DNA of 64,000 nt from Saturnia japonica (GCA_033032175.1 CM065325.1:8894930-8958929), one strand, 5' to 3'. Counted from the stretch's first letter, positions 23,901 to 31,889 are shown. The notes: generated by a model from the sequence alone, not told the origin. Numbers and translations are program-made.

Positions 23901-25508
23901 TTCGCACGGGTAGCAAAAAGCATGATATAAAGTTTATCGGTTTTAGTATTGATAGTTCATAACTTCACAGCTACGAATAGTGCAGTTAGCACTTTTTTTT
24001 TTAACTAACTACACTGTTAGCCTTTGGGGCCCTATCCAAAAACAGAGCCGCTGCGGCTTTTACAGCTTCACCGAACTTGGGAGCGAGCACTTAGGGCACT
24101 CAGCCGCGAAAGTTTTGACGACTCGCACGACGGTGCCAGAGTGGCCGAACCTCGGCTCGGGCGGTCGTCACGCATGCGAATAGGTCACGATATGGCTAAT
24201 TCTCTACTCCTACAAATCCGAGCTAACTAATATATACTCATATGCACGTTCCCCTATATACTGAGTACTGATGACGAAATATTATATCATTATCTAGTTC
24301 TTAGAACTTCAAATCGTTTTTGATTTATTAAACAAAGCAAAACAATAAATTTTTATTTAAAAAGTACAGTCTTTTCTTACTAACTCACATTCACTTTTTA
24401 AACTAAAAATAAACCCCAAGTAGATTTTTTTAAATATTACTAAAGCAATAATATATTTTGGTGAAAAAATAATCATGAAAATTTAATATAGATTATCCAA
24501 TACGTTAATAGGTAATACCCGAGAAACATAGTCAGAGGGCAGCCCTAGTACGTGTTTACCTACCGAGCGGCTGCAGGTAGTTATTTCAAGAACACTGCCG
24601 AGTTAACATACTGTTTACTTTAGTGTAATATGTAGTGTGTCGTAAGCACGTACCTCGTCCCCGCCAACGTCTAGAAAATAGGACGGCCGCGCACGATCTC
24701 ATACGACTATAAATAATATTGATATTTTATTGTATAAATAACTATCTATACATAATATATCTATCTAAATATATTCCTTATTTTGTTTTTATTCATTCAA
24801 ATTTCAATCACAAATCACAAGTGCAAATGCAAAAAATATTCACCTTATAGGAAAGTTTATTCAACGTAAACATATTGATTGATAGCTACCCTCGCGTCAG
24901 CGCGACTACCCGCGTGCTCAGATGCATTTCCTTGAAAGCTTTTCAATCGAAACTGCTTACGTCATATGAAAACACGTTATGATGTAAAACGCACCAATTT
25001 TATGGACAACTGAGGTACAAATTTCTTGACACTGATATGTATAGCTATTAGTTATTTTACGTTTAAATAATCAACTAAGTATTTCAAAGATTTTGTGTGT
25101 TTTGCAACTGATGTTTGTGAAAACGTGGAGATGCTGAGGCTGTTTAATAGTGTTAACAAAACAATATAGCATGCTCAATCTGTTCAAAAATATCAATACA
25201 ATAGCAAAGCAGCAATATTTTTTTACGCAATAATTGTGTTCTGACATTGCTAATGTGGAAAGATTAACTCACATCTTTATTGAGTATGTCGACGACCGTC
25301 TTGTAGTCAGCTTGCTGACATGCGTACATCAGTGAGTGCAGCCATGAGGTAACGGAAAGCTCACATCGGTAGCTTTTCTTGAACTCTCCACCGTTTCCCG
25401 TTTAATCTTGGAGCTTTTGTCAAGTAAATCACCCTTTTGCCTACCCTTAGGCTTCTTGAGGATGCTCGGGATGGGCTCGCCCCTGCTGCTCGTAGTGCGC
25501 TTGTCCAT
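313..25508 (-). CDS. Ankyrin-repeat protein with long basic/serine-rich tail (gene span, six exons, 3' end outside window)
   Basis: Six exons join in frame: 25508-25273, 21652-21367, 11006-10873, 10513-10341, 3348-3083 and 2977-313. Every intron has GT-AG ends, and codons split by introns rebuild ankyrin residues (for example HWAT/VCGEV and [11 protein letters not shown]). About 11-12 ankyrin repeats fill roughly residues 80-460, many with the TPLH-type motif ([30 protein letters not shown]). The rest, to about residue 1253, is low-complexity and rich in Lys, Arg, Ser and Glu, so probably disordered. No enzyme domain is seen. The repeat layout recalls inversin-type proteins, which act as scaffolds, but I cannot name the orthologue and give no symbol. 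Introns of 0.1-10 kb are loaded with transposons. Two oddities: a frame break in exon 1 and a stop codon that coincides with a splice donor at 313. Confidence 0.85.
3083..3348 (-). CDS. Ankyrin gene exon 5
   Basis: The acceptor ATACAG|GGATGGG and donor CTTG|GTTAGT bound 266 nt encoding nearly three ankyrin repeats: [40 protein letters not shown] and [20 protein letters not shown]. The split codons at both ends rebuild Arg and Gly in register with exons 4 and 6. Confidence 0.92.
3820..5335. repeat. Dispersed repeat split by a mariner
   Basis: The flanks of the mariner (3820-3876 and 5160-about 5280) match a second copy at about 8795-9120. The second copy runs straight through the corresponding TA site without a mariner. 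Both copies have the same start (GGATTACG, AAATAAACCACTTTTC) and the same later segment (GGAGATGCGCATTGTTATTC). The class of this older repeat is not recognised. Confidence 0.6.
3877..5159 (-). mobile_element. Mariner transposon, complete ends, dead transposase
   Basis: The ends are inverted repeats of about 25 bp (GGTCTTTACCTATGAAATTG at 3879 and its complement at 5157-5138), flanked by TA, giving a 1.28-kb element of normal mariner length. The minus-strand transposase begins near 4943 (MEYEYRRG) with the helix-turn-helix region ([35 protein letters not shown]). The first catalytic Asp is in [13 protein letters not shown] and the last in [10 protein letters not shown] with the 34-residue spacing of DD34D mariners. 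The second Asp is replaced by Thr (LLHTNARPH where the family has DNARPH), and frameshifts occur near 4600 and 4300. It is inactive. Confidence 0.9.
5485..5808 (+). repeat. GC-rich dispersed repeat, copy 1
   Basis: This stretch matches the reverse complement of 30375-30720 over its length. Both share CACTAACTAGCGC near one end, the CGCGCGGGCGGTTGCCTGAC block, GGACCTAGGCTTGGGTTATC, and the TCTGCGAAGAGAACGGTGG block. It abuts the broken end of the copia element at about 5815. The class is not recognised; it lacks obvious coding sense and could be an LTR or UTR piece. Short open frames in it are chance products of GC content. Confidence 0.65.
5815..8660 (-). mobile_element. Ty1/copia-type LTR retrotransposon, truncated and decayed
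   Basis: Read on the minus strand, the domain order is copia-like. Gag lies at about 8660-7900, with a degenerate zinc knuckle ([14 protein letters not shown]; the expected final CC spacing is altered). Protease follows at about 7800 ([15 protein letters not shown]), then the GAG-pre-integrase at about 7380 ([19 protein letters not shown]). The integrase core spans about 7200-6960 ([28 protein letters not shown]) and its C-terminal module lies at 6600-6510 ([20 protein letters not shown]). The start of reverse transcriptase is at 6040-5815 ([20 protein letters not shown]). Many stops and frameshifts break it. It ends abruptly at 5815 against a GC-rich repeat, so most of RT, RNase H and the 3' LTR are absent; no LTR is recognised. 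Confidence 0.85.
8795..9125. repeat. Dispersed repeat, mariner-free copy
   Basis: This is the second copy of the repeat around 3820-5280. It carries the same TATTTATTTTCTTAATGTTT segment uninterrupted, so it represents the empty target of the mariner. It contains its own extra segment (about 8950-9010, CTTCTTCCTAACTT through TTACTGCCA), which recurs near 55527-55590. Confidence 0.55.
9127..10251 (+). mobile_element. Second mariner relic, interrupted near its right end
   Basis: A plus-strand frame from 9269 gives the mariner N-terminus ([37 protein letters not shown]). Pieces around 9690-9990 give the C-terminus ([30 protein letters not shown]). The middle is largely deleted. The left end has GTCCTTACATATGAA (9133) and the right end the complement of GGTCCTTACAT (about 10249). 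Between 10060 and 10228 a different repeat has inserted, flanked by the near-duplicate TTTCATATTATRT. Confidence 0.7.
10060..10228 (+). repeat. Dispersed repeat ending in GCTCGGTCGCCCAGATATT
   Basis: It begins in an AT-repeat (ATATATATATAAATATATG), contains GGCTCCAACGATTTGGATGA, and ends with AAGCTCGGTCGCCCAGATAT. The central motif recurs at 46884-46918. A probable target duplication (TTTCATATTATRT) borders it inside the mariner relic. I recognise the style as a common lepidopteran repeat but not its class. Confidence 0.5.
10341..10513 (-). CDS. Ankyrin gene exon 4
   Basis: The exon is 173 nt, phase 0 at its 5' end and ending with two bases of a split Arg codon at donor ACAG|GTATTC. It encodes an irregular segment ([20 protein letters not shown]) and a full repeat ([20 protein letters not shown]). 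The acceptor GACAG|AGTAGAGG lies just downstream of a T/A-rich stretch. Confidence 0.85.
10873..11006 (-). CDS. Ankyrin gene exon 3
   Basis: The exon is 134 nt between acceptor TTAAG|TATG and donor CAG|GTAAGT. It encodes [20 protein letters not shown] and then [20 protein letters not shown], one ankyrin repeat and the start of the next. The acceptor has only a modest pyrimidine tract, but phase and repeat register fit both neighbouring exons exactly. Confidence 0.85.
11152..11804 (+). mobile_element. Helitron-like non-autonomous element (TC...CTAG ends)
   Basis: It starts with TCTATATATATG after an A and ends with AAAGCTAG before a T, matching the 5'-TC...CTRR-3' ends and A^T insertion of Helitrons. 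It has the internal phrase AACTCAAAAACGGCTTGACC shared by the other CTAG-ended elements here. It has no coding capacity. Confidence 0.55.
12430..12670 (-). repeat. Dispersed repeat, related to 45225 and 48590
   Basis: The reverse strand reads GAACCGATTTAGACGATTC-like and TGGCATTGAAC-like phrases that recur in plus orientation around 48600-48800 and 45230-45450. The class is not determined. Confidence 0.4.
12690..12840 (+). repeat. Repeat with AGAAGAACCGGCAAGAAA motif, copy 1
   Basis: It shares the CCCTAAGAA..GC phrase and AGAAGAACCGGCAAGAAA with 44220-44345. The motif is common in moth and butterfly genomes; I suspect a LINE 3' region but cannot show it. Confidence 0.45.
13085..13335 (-). 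repeat. tRNA-derived SINE family 2, copy 1
   Basis: On the minus strand, the head at 13335-13265 carries a weakened A-box (TTAGCTCATAG) and a B-box (ATTCGAATCC). The body (AGCATGGTGGTAGGGC, GTCGCCAAACACCAAC, AGTCTTCCACTAAGC) is shared with the copies at 31533, 36000, 44545 and 61890. Confidence 0.65.
13790..13995. mobile_element. Small foldback/MITE element inside the Tc1 transposase
   Basis: GAAGTGAAACTTC at 13793 and GAAGTTTCACTTC at 13975 are exact inverted repeats. They bound about 200 bp that split the Tc1 C-terminus between SFIENL and [10 protein letters not shown]. There is no coding capacity, and the superfamily is not assigned. Confidence 0.6.
14399..15613 (-). mobile_element. 5'-truncated LINE (RTE-like) inserted in the Tc1 element
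   Basis: The minus strand encodes non-LTR reverse transcriptase pieces in order: [20 protein letters not shown] (15550), [20 protein letters not shown] (15260, the YADD active site), [20 protein letters not shown] (15050) and the C-terminal end ([30 protein letters not shown], stop at 14426). A very short 3' UTR and a TATG repeat follow. Frameshifts occur at about 15330, 15060 and 14850. TAATG flanks both sides in the Tc1 coding sequence, a probable target duplication. The 3' end style suggests the RTE clade. Confidence 0.8.
15181..17725. repeat. Tandem duplication, unit 1 (2545 bp)
   Basis: The unit begins inside the LINE, runs through Tc1 sequence and the whole DD41D mariner, and ends in Tc1 5' sequence. 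The same sequence restarts at 17726. The junction shares ATTC with the outer boundary at 20262, a microhomology. Confidence 0.92.
16019..17322 (+). mobile_element. DD41D (rosa-type) mariner, copy 1
   Basis: Perfect 32-bp inverted ends (starting CAAGGTGTCCAGAAAGGGTA) are flanked by TA; the target is a TA in the Tc1 transposase. The transposase would start at ATG 16135 and end at 17215. Catalytic motifs are [23 protein letters not shown] and [17 protein letters not shown], with 41 residues between the second Asp and the Asp of LDYF, the DD41D spacing. The start region is out of frame because of a G-run near 16148, and a TAA lies in frame at 16367-16369. Downstream of that, 282 codons are intact. 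Perfect ends imply a recent insertion. Confidence 0.88.
17726..20261. repeat. Tandem duplication, unit 2 (2536 bp)
   Basis: This is a near-identical copy of 15181-17725. The 9-bp length difference is fully accounted for by four small indels, all in G/C-rich spots (near 16041, 16090, 16148 and 16334 of unit 1). I saw no substitutions in the stretches I compared, and the 262-residue transposase C-terminal frame is identical in both. Confidence 0.92.
18564..19858 (+). mobile_element. DD41D (rosa-type) mariner, copy 2
   Basis: This is the duplicate of 16019-17322. Here the N-terminal HTH domain is in frame from ATG 18676 ([40 protein letters not shown]). A base missing at about 18869 shifts the frame before the TAA at 18903-18905, and the catalytic part (18963-19751) is intact. 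The left inverted repeat lacks one G that the right repeat still has. Confidence 0.88.
20310..21360. other. Intron sequence with repeat remnants
   Basis: AT-rich intron of the ankyrin gene. A segment at about 21030-21320 (ACCCGCGTAGCCTATTTAAT, GAGATTAGCACGTTCATAC) resembles 31200-31400 and 48050-48290, a common dispersed repeat. No exon is seen. Confidence 0.4.
21367..21652 (-). CDS. Ankyrin gene exon 2
   Basis: The acceptor reads ATACAG|CCATCATC and the donor ACTG|GTAGGT. It encodes about 95 residues covering the end of the first ankyrin repeat ([11 protein letters not shown]), a complete repeat ([20 protein letters not shown]) and the start of a third ([10 protein letters not shown]). The exon is GC-rich against an AT-rich background. 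An Ala/Gly-rich segment ([17 protein letters not shown]) sits in the first repeat. Confidence 0.9.
21908..23459. mobile_element. Non-autonomous hAT element with 8-bp target duplication
   Basis: The inverted ends TAGTGATGTAACAAATGTTG (21908) and CAACATTCGTTACATCACTA (ending 23459) match with one difference. They are flanked by ATCCACAC (21900-21907) and ATCCACAT (23460-23467), an 8-bp duplication as hAT elements make. The 1.55-kb interior has no transposase; it holds a decayed LINE piece at about 22370-22870. Confidence 0.8.
22370..22870 (-). mobile_element. Decayed RTE-like LINE fragment inside the hAT element
   Basis: The minus strand around 22640-22550 reads [19 protein letters not shown], the conserved C-terminal KWQWAGH-type motif of RTE-like endonuclease/reverse transcriptases, followed by a degenerate remainder. 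The phrase CCACTGCTGAGTGTAGGCCT near 22378 is another hallmark of the 3' part of this LINE group. Confidence 0.6.
23625..24715. mobile_element. Element with about 200-bp inverted terminal repeats
   Basis: The left end (TATAGTCGTACAAGATCGTG at 23630) and the right end (complement of ACGATCTCATACGACTATA ending 24711) are diverged inverted repeats. Similarity continues inward through GACGTTGGCGGG and ACTAAAGTAAACAGTAT. The left arm also occurs alone at 59635-59855. A poly(A)-type SINE copy sits in the middle. No coding capacity is seen and the class is not assigned. Confidence 0.6.
23992..24260 (-). repeat. Poly(A)-tailed SINE-like family 3, copy 1
   Basis: The minus strand reads from GGGGAACGTGCATATGAG to GTTAGTTAAAAAAAA. 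It matches 30775-31045 and, in its 3' half, 62087-62199. Shared blocks are GGTTCGGCCACTCTGGCACC and AAGCTGTAAAAGCCGCAGCG. Confidence 0.65.
25273..25508 (-). CDS. Ankyrin gene exon 1 (start codon, apparent one-base frame break)
   Basis: ATG at 25508-25506 opens a frame beginning [20 protein letters not shown] that reads to about 25390. The end of the exon is clearly coding in another frame: [20 protein letters not shown], then donor GAT|GTGAGT at 25273/25272, joining in phase 0 to [10 protein letters not shown] of exon 2, a typical first ankyrin repeat. The exon is 236 nt; one more base near 25380-25400 would make 79 codons and unite both frames. Explanations: an assembly deletion, a true frameshift allele, or an unusually short intron (about 25444-25386, 59 nt, with no clear pyrimidine tract). 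The ATG lies just downstream of a GC-rich stretch, as expected for a first exon. Confidence 0.7.
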
Positions 25509-25519
25509 AACAAAGTGTT

Positions 25520-25740
25520 TTAAATGTGATGGTGTGCCGCCATAATACTGGGAGGGTCGCGGCAGTGTTTGGGAGCGCTGTAGCTCGCGAGGGGCGAGCG
25601 AGCTTGGAGGGTGCGTACCTCAGACTGGCCCGACAACCGACCGAGCCGCTGCCCGTTCGGACAAAGGTGGCGCTAGCCGATGGGTGGCACGCAACCCTCG
25701 TCCGACTTCTATATTTATATTAAAATGAAGGGGGTCGCCT
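25520..25740 (-). promoter_or_regulatory. GC-rich 5' flank of the ankyrin gene (probable promoter/5'UTR)
   Basis: This stretch just upstream of the exon 1 ATG is clearly richer in G and C, and in CpG, than the surrounding 70% AT sequence. That is common for a broad first-exon/promoter region. No TATA box stands out. Plus-strand open frames here are most simply a by-product of base composition. Confidence 0.35.
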
Positions 25741-25749
25741 CCTTCCATA

Positions 25750-28660
25750 CGTATTACTTTGATGAGCGATATTGAACTCTATATATTCATTACTATACTA
25801 TTTGACACATTGACACCAATAACATACCTATGTCGCGGTTGCGTCGTACCGTTTAATAAAAAGTCGGACAAGTAACGAGTAGAACTCGGACCCTGAGGGT
25901 TCCGAACTGATTACATTACTTACCGTTTATATAATGTACAGTCTTTTACATAAATACTGTTTATATACTATTCTGATAAATATGTCTCAGTCTGTCGTGT
26001 CTGTCAGTGCGCTTATAACTCAAGATCAACTCGCATAATTTACTATTGAAAATAATACCAAGATTTTTCACCGTAGTTGAGTAGGGCAGCGTACATTTAT
26101 TGTATTTATTGACTTATCTTGCTGACCTTCAAATAAATCGCTACACAGTTATTTGCTATAATCATTAATTAAACATAGTTTTAGAAGAAACTATAAAGTT
26201 AAAAGTCATTAGTTAAAGTCACTAATAATTATTGTGATATTCAAATGACCTTAGCTAGCGAACCACGAACTCGGCTTTACTTTTTTCTTCACGCATTTTA
26301 CCTATTCTTCAGTGCGTCCTACTAACATTATATAAGCAGACTTAGAATTGCGGGATTAACCTTTTTAATTCTCTTTTGCAGGGTCGAGCTTAGGAATTTA
26401 ATAATCAGTTTAGGGTAAATTTAGTCATTTAATGGTAGCACTATAACTGACGGTGAAAGAAAACAGCGGGGAAACCTAAACGCTGGAGAAGTATTCTTAT
26501 AGTGTTGAAAAAATACAGAACTGTAAATTTATTTACCATATACTGTGTATTATAACTTTAGATATAAGTCCTTACCATGTATTCCCAGTCTTTGGTGACC
26601 GTACTTCCGTAATATGTATTCAATCGCGGTGGTCCAGTGTAGGAAAAGTAGGACCGTTGCATCGGATAAATAGATCATGACTTTTAGGTATATTTTTTAA
26701 AGATATGTATGGAAGATTATACATAAGTACCTATTAATTATCTTTTTCTCAACCGAAAAATTGGTTATATATGCGAACTCAGATATAGACTCAAAAATTT
26801 AGTTATAACCGGAGTTAGCCAAGACAACGTGATACGTGAAATTCCTCAACAGTTAGATATTATAGTCATCCCAAAAACAATTATTAATTGATCGCTGAGT
26901 ATAGTAGTCAATAGGCATAGTCCATAGTACCCATATAAATTATGGGTTTTATTACGTCATGTAGTTAAACCACAGGAGTTAACTTCGATGCGTGTCGTAA
27001 CCTCGGCACGCCGCGCCGCGTTGTAATGATTTCATTGTAATCGTCTTTACATAATTTTGCTAAGGACTACGAAAAAAGAATTCACTTTTGGCACTAAAAT
27101 ATTAGGGATGATATAATTCGCAGTACTATACCTACTTGGAATGCTGATTTCTCCGTGGTGCTTTACGCGGACACCGCTTACAGGGTTGGGAATTAATCCT
27201 ACAAAAAACCTGACCCGTCAGATAAGGAAAATATCGTGGTATAAAGTAACTATATAAAAATAACTGTTACCAATCACTTATCAGATCAGATCAGATAAAA
27301 TCAGATTTGATTATGGTACCTACTAAACTAGCTCATAATGGAATTAAAAAACTACCACTTAAGATCGTGAACTTGATCTGTCCTGTTGTGGTTTTTATTA
27401 TAAATCATAAGCTTATGTTATGTTACGACCTTATATTGTGTAGGTAGGTAACTTAGGTAGCATTTAGCATGATATAATTTGATTAAGGTATTGAGCACAA
27501 GTGAATTGAATTAAAAAATTAATAACAAAAATTTTAAGTTGACACAAAAACTCCGTGGATTGATCTAACAAGAGACCACGCCCAAATTGTTAAATCGTTT
27601 TTTGAACCCTAAACATTGGACAAATATACTATCCACGTGACACTGGCATAATTGTGTATATATTACACTCCTAAATAAGAAGAAGTGAGATTAGTAAACA
27701 GACGTGCGCACATCGGTGTTAAAGTTTGCACGATGGGATTTTTTTTAATAAAAACCATATTTTATTAGTCTCTTCCTCGACCTTGTAATCAACCTTCGAA
27801 CATTATGTAATAAATTTGTAAAATAGAAGTTCTTAAATATTTTTTAGAAAACAACAACGAATAATATATCGAAGTGAGCCATATTGATGGTAGACTAATA
27901 ATAAATTATGTTAGGTATCGCTTTTTTGTCTTTTAGCTTAAAATTTGACCTTAAGTTCACTTAACGTTTGATTACATTACACGTAATGGTAAAAAGCTAA
28001 GCACTGAAAGAAAACTAACTCTCGTGTGCAGATTTTCAACTTGTGGATTAGGCGAAAACTAGAAAATAACTAAAACAAATAAACTAGACAATCCACAATA
28101 AAAATTACAACGAATATCGATTTGTTATCCACAGGTTCGAACCCCAGCATGTAACAAATATTTTTTGAATTCGCGTACATTTACTCATTCAAATTGGAAA
28201 CACTATCGGCTGATGGTAAAGGAAAACATTGTGAGGAAACCTGAATGCTTGAGTAATGTTCTCATAGTACCAATGTATGTGGGAAAAATATAGAACTGTT
28301 GATTTCTGGGCATGGTGATTAAGTTGTAAGTTCCCTCGAAAAAAGGCAATGCCCAGCAGTGGAATAGTTATAGGCTGATAATATATTTAATTTTTTTAAT
28401 GAGCATGATTTGCAAATTATTTAAGTAACTTGTATAAATTAATTGACACCAAAGATGATTTTTTTAAAATCAAAAGAGTAAAAACCCGTCTATAAATTAA
28501 TGGTAGCCGTGTTATCTATATTATAGCAAGGTGAGAGAAAATAATTAGGTAAGTTAATACATATTTTTTTATTACCTACTTTATTATCGTTTTAAAAAAA
28601 TACTTGCTTATTCACAAGAACGTCATTATCTATATTAAGTAATAGTTGTGCCCCGTGGAT
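25750..28660. other. Intergenic, AT-rich, minor repeat pieces
   Basis: I found no gene. A common repeat phrase (AAAAAGTCGGACAAGTAACG through GAGGGTTCCGAACTG) lies at 25857-25910. Around 26445-26530 and 28200-28390 are related weak repeats (GGAAAACATTGTGAGGAAAC type). No other structure is seen. Confidence 0.4.
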
Positions 28661-28667
28661 ACACTCG

Positions 28668-29172
28668 CCTAAAGGCTCGTGTGGACAGACGACGCGACGC
28701 GACGCCGCTACTCGCCACCGCATGATTGCTATATCACTCACTGTACATTTTATGTAATCCATTGCTAGCCACGAAAATTACACGTTTAGGAACAATAAAC
28801 TTGTTGAATTTAACTAAAAAAAAGGTTAGTGTTTACATATAATAGGTATATCTAATAATTTGTCGAAAATTTTTATATTCATCCGAAGATAATCACAAAA
28901 CTTACACTCATCTTTTCGTAGATCTTCATCAAGTATATGAACGGAGAATGTTGTTATCTTTGCATCAAAATAGGATGAACCCATCGGTGTCTATTTGACT
29001 TCTTACTTTTAATTTAGCAATTTCTTTACATATAGAATGCAAACACTACCTCCGATTTTTAGTTAAATTCATCATATTCATTATGGCTATAATTTATCAC
29101 TAAAAATGTACAGTAATAGACAAATCAAGCGGAGGCGTGGCGTCCGCGATGCCGTCTACACAAGCCCTTAGG
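28668..29172. mobile_element. MITE-like element with long inverted ends
   Basis: CCTAAAGGCTCGTGTGGAC at 28668 and the complement of GTCTACACAAGCCCTTAGG at 29172 are diverged inverted repeats. They are followed on both arms by GC-rich GACG/GCG tracts and then by ACTGTACATTTT. The 505-bp element has no coding frame. A target duplication is not evident. Confidence 0.6.
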
Positions 29173-29839
29173 TTAGGATTATACGTGCCGGTGTAATACA
29201 TAATATGATAACTAAACTTTCTTACAAATTTTCAAATTGATCGAATTTTGTGGTCACTGCTCCGCTCCTAAAGGTCGTCGCATGTTATTAGATATAACAT
29301 ATGTATATAGTTTGGTTATTTAAATGTATATAGATTTCCTCAATAAATAGATTATAATATACAAAAATAATTTTTAAATTTTGACCAGTAGATTAGCGCG
29401 TTAAAATAAAATAAAACAATGTTTGACTATTTATAATATTGTAATGAAATACGCAAAACATTTTATATAACCACTCAGATAAAATGTTACAAGTAACAAT
29501 ATGTGAGGATAACAAACAGGAAAATTATTATAGTTAATTGTTATTTTCAGCTAATGCAATTAGGACAAATTTATTATATATATTTGTAATAACAAATAAC
29601 AATACAAAAACACGTAAAATAAATACATTTCATTTAATCGTTATAGATACGTATACCCGTACAACAAAGCTATCAATCAACACTTTGTGTTTTTGAAATT
29701 CACGTGGATTAACTTTATAGAGTAAACTCCGTAAAAGGGGCCTTTATATTTTAGTTACAAATAAATTGAAAATTGAAACTTTTAGATATCACATTACTTT
29801 ATTGTAGTGTCGAATACCTAATATACATTCATACATCCA

Positions 29840-29965
29840 TTCAACCAAAAGACGTCCTTTGCTAGACATATGCCTCTCCCAAAGATCGACACCACCAGTC
29901 CTGCGCTGTTCGCCAGCCTCCTATAGATAGTCGGTCCTCCTTGTGGCGGGGCTACCTAATCTAAT
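29840..29965. repeat. LINE 3' fragment (RTE-type signature)
   Basis: AAAGACGTCCTTTGCTAGAC, CTCCCAAAGATCGACACCAC and GTCCTGCGCTGTTCGCC are decayed forms of a phrase frequent in RTE-like LINEs of moths. The rest of 29180-30370 shows nothing else I can identify. Confidence 0.45.
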
Positions 29966-30374
29966 ACGAATGAAAATAGCTTCATAAACGTCCTTTATTT
30001 TGTTATACTTTCCGGTTTTAATCTACCACACAGACAGTTTAGTACTATTACAACAAAATAATGTTTGTATGAGGTAATCTTTGGAAATATTTATCTGATT
30101 CTAAAAATTATTTCACTCACAGAAAGCTACGTTCAGGTTTGATGGTTATAGTTTATTCTTATTAAATTAGATAACGTAATTAATGCTATTTTTTATATAT
30201 AAATATAGTTATGCCTATTGTAATAGTTTAAACTAAACTTAAAGGATATTATTTCACAAATGTCACCGGTGTAAAAGATTATGAAAAGCAGACAAAATTG
30301 ATTAAATGAAACTTAATTAGATTTTATACCTGCTGGATAAAAGAATAGACCTATAAATAGATCGTTGGCTAGGG

Positions 30375-30720
30375 TTGCGTCCGTTCTCTCTAAACAGAGC
30401 GTGCCAGCGCCCACGCATGCGTAACCACCGTTCTCTCCGCAGAGGACGGGAGGTCAACTTCGCTCCCGCACACCCGCCACGTCCACCCTCTCTAGCGGCA
30501 ACCCAAGCCTAGGTCCGTTCCTCGGTGTGAAGCCCTTGGGTCAGGCAGCCGCCCGCGCGTTACAAGTGACACTATACGTGCAACACTTAGCTACCCACAT
30601 ACAACATTACACACGTATGAACATACATACGTGCCAACCACACAGGTACATAGGTTCTGTAAGGGACATATTTTGTCTTTTTTTTTTGCGCTAGTTAGAC
30701 TAATGCGCTAGTTAGTGTAG
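30375..30720 (-). repeat. GC-rich dispersed repeat, copy 2
   Basis: This is the reverse-complement match of 5485-5808 with about 10% visible differences. It lies next to the SINE-like copy at 30775. There is no coding evidence. Confidence 0.65.
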
Positions 30721-30774
30721 AAAAACCATTCCGATTACTAAATACACATACGCATGGTTCCCTCCTTCCTCCCA

Positions 30775-31045
30775 GGAGGAGGGGAACGTGCATATGAGTA
30801 TATGTTAGTTAGTTCGAATTTTCTTAGGATTAGGGAATTAGATAGATCGCGAACTTTTCGCATTCGCGACGACCGCCCGTGCCGAGGTTCGGCCACTCTG
30901 GCACCCTCGTGCGGGTCATCACAAACTTTCGCGGCTGAGTGCCCTAAGCGCTCGCCCCCAAGTCCAGTGAAGCTGTAAAAGCCGCAGCGGCTCTGATTTT
31001 GGATAGGGCCCCTAAAGCTAACAGTGTAGTCAGTTCAAAAACAAA
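30775..31045 (+). repeat. Poly(A)-tailed SINE-like family 3, copy 2
   Basis: The copy runs from GGGGAACGTGCATATGAG to an A-rich tail (CAGTTCAAAAACAAAAAAAA). It matches 23992-24260 inverted and 62087-62199. The open frame inside is incidental. Confidence 0.65.
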
Positions 31046-31139
31046 AAAAAGTTCCGTCCGTACGGGTTTCCCGGGATTTATGCTAGTTTGAGATAATTTA
31101 TTAAAAAATTTAGACTAACATAAAAGGCTAATTTGATTA

Positions 31140-31420
31140 AGTTTCGATTTAAGTTTTATGTAGCTGAGCTCCATAATTTCACCCGATGTAATGTATCCGA
31201 CCAATTCTTCACCGTGCCGCGTCTCGCCGCACTGCCAACACACCCGTGTAGTCTATCGTTGTTCACACTTTCCGTACGTGCCTACAGCTTTCCAGAGCGC
31301 TTGACTTTCATAATTACTACTCCGCTTCTTAGAGTGCAAAAAATTATTTTAAATATGACTGGTATTTTCAGAGATTAGCGCGTTCAAACAAACTGTCTAC
31401 TCAGCTTTACTCTATTAATA
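31140..31420 (+). repeat. Dispersed repeat (GAGATTAGCGCGTTCAAAC type)
   Basis: It resembles 21030-21320 and 48050-48290, with the shared order CCGTGCC, ACACCCGTGTAG, CTTCTTAG and GAGATTAGCGCGTTCAAACA. This style of repeat is common in Lepidoptera; the class is not assigned. Confidence 0.45.
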
Positions 31421-31532
31421 TAAACAGAAACTACCTGTTTAAATTAAAAAGAAAAATAAAACAGTGATGACGTTAGATGATATTTGGTTTACGATATTTT
31501 ACCATTTTTTGAAGGAATAGTACATTGAAGCA

Positions 31533-31825
31533 ATGATGGCTCAGTTGGTAGCGTGTTCTGACTCCGCGTCGATCGACATAAGTTCGAATCCTTGCAAGGA
31601 GCCCAAGCTTTCGTTGAAGGAAACCATAATTATCATGATGATGCAATGCAGGCCTGCTAGTTACCACACTCAAGTTGAAAATTTGTCGCCAAACACCAAT
31701 ATTTGCGTTCCACCAGCTGCACTTGAGATCTGGTCTTCCACTAGGCTTAGCGTGCTACCATCTAGGGCCACTTTGTTACTAAAGATCAGGTCAGATTGTA
31801 GCCACAACGCTAAATCTATAACGAT
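31533..31825 (+). repeat. tRNA-derived SINE family 2, copy 2
   Basis: The head has GATGGCTCAGTTGGTAGCG (A-box) and AGTTCGAATCC (B-box), followed by the family body (AGGAAACCATAATTATCATG, GTCGCCAAACACCAAT, CTTCCACTAGGCTTAGCGTG). It is not a tRNA gene: the acceptor stem and the arms between the boxes are not preserved. Confidence 0.7.
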
Positions 31826-31889
31826 ATTTTTTTTATAATTAATGCGTTTTCATTTGATCAGCTGATTCTAAGCCCAACAAACTAAAGGT

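Noticed and set aside
25526..25723. Plus-strand open frame of 65 codons in the GC-rich stretch
   Set aside because: No family resemblance; it lies opposite the promoter/5' UTR of the ankyrin gene and follows base composition.
31533..31605. tRNA gene on the plus strand
   Set aside because: A- and B-boxes are present, but the acceptor stem and anticodon arm are not formed, and the sequence continues into a repeated SINE body.
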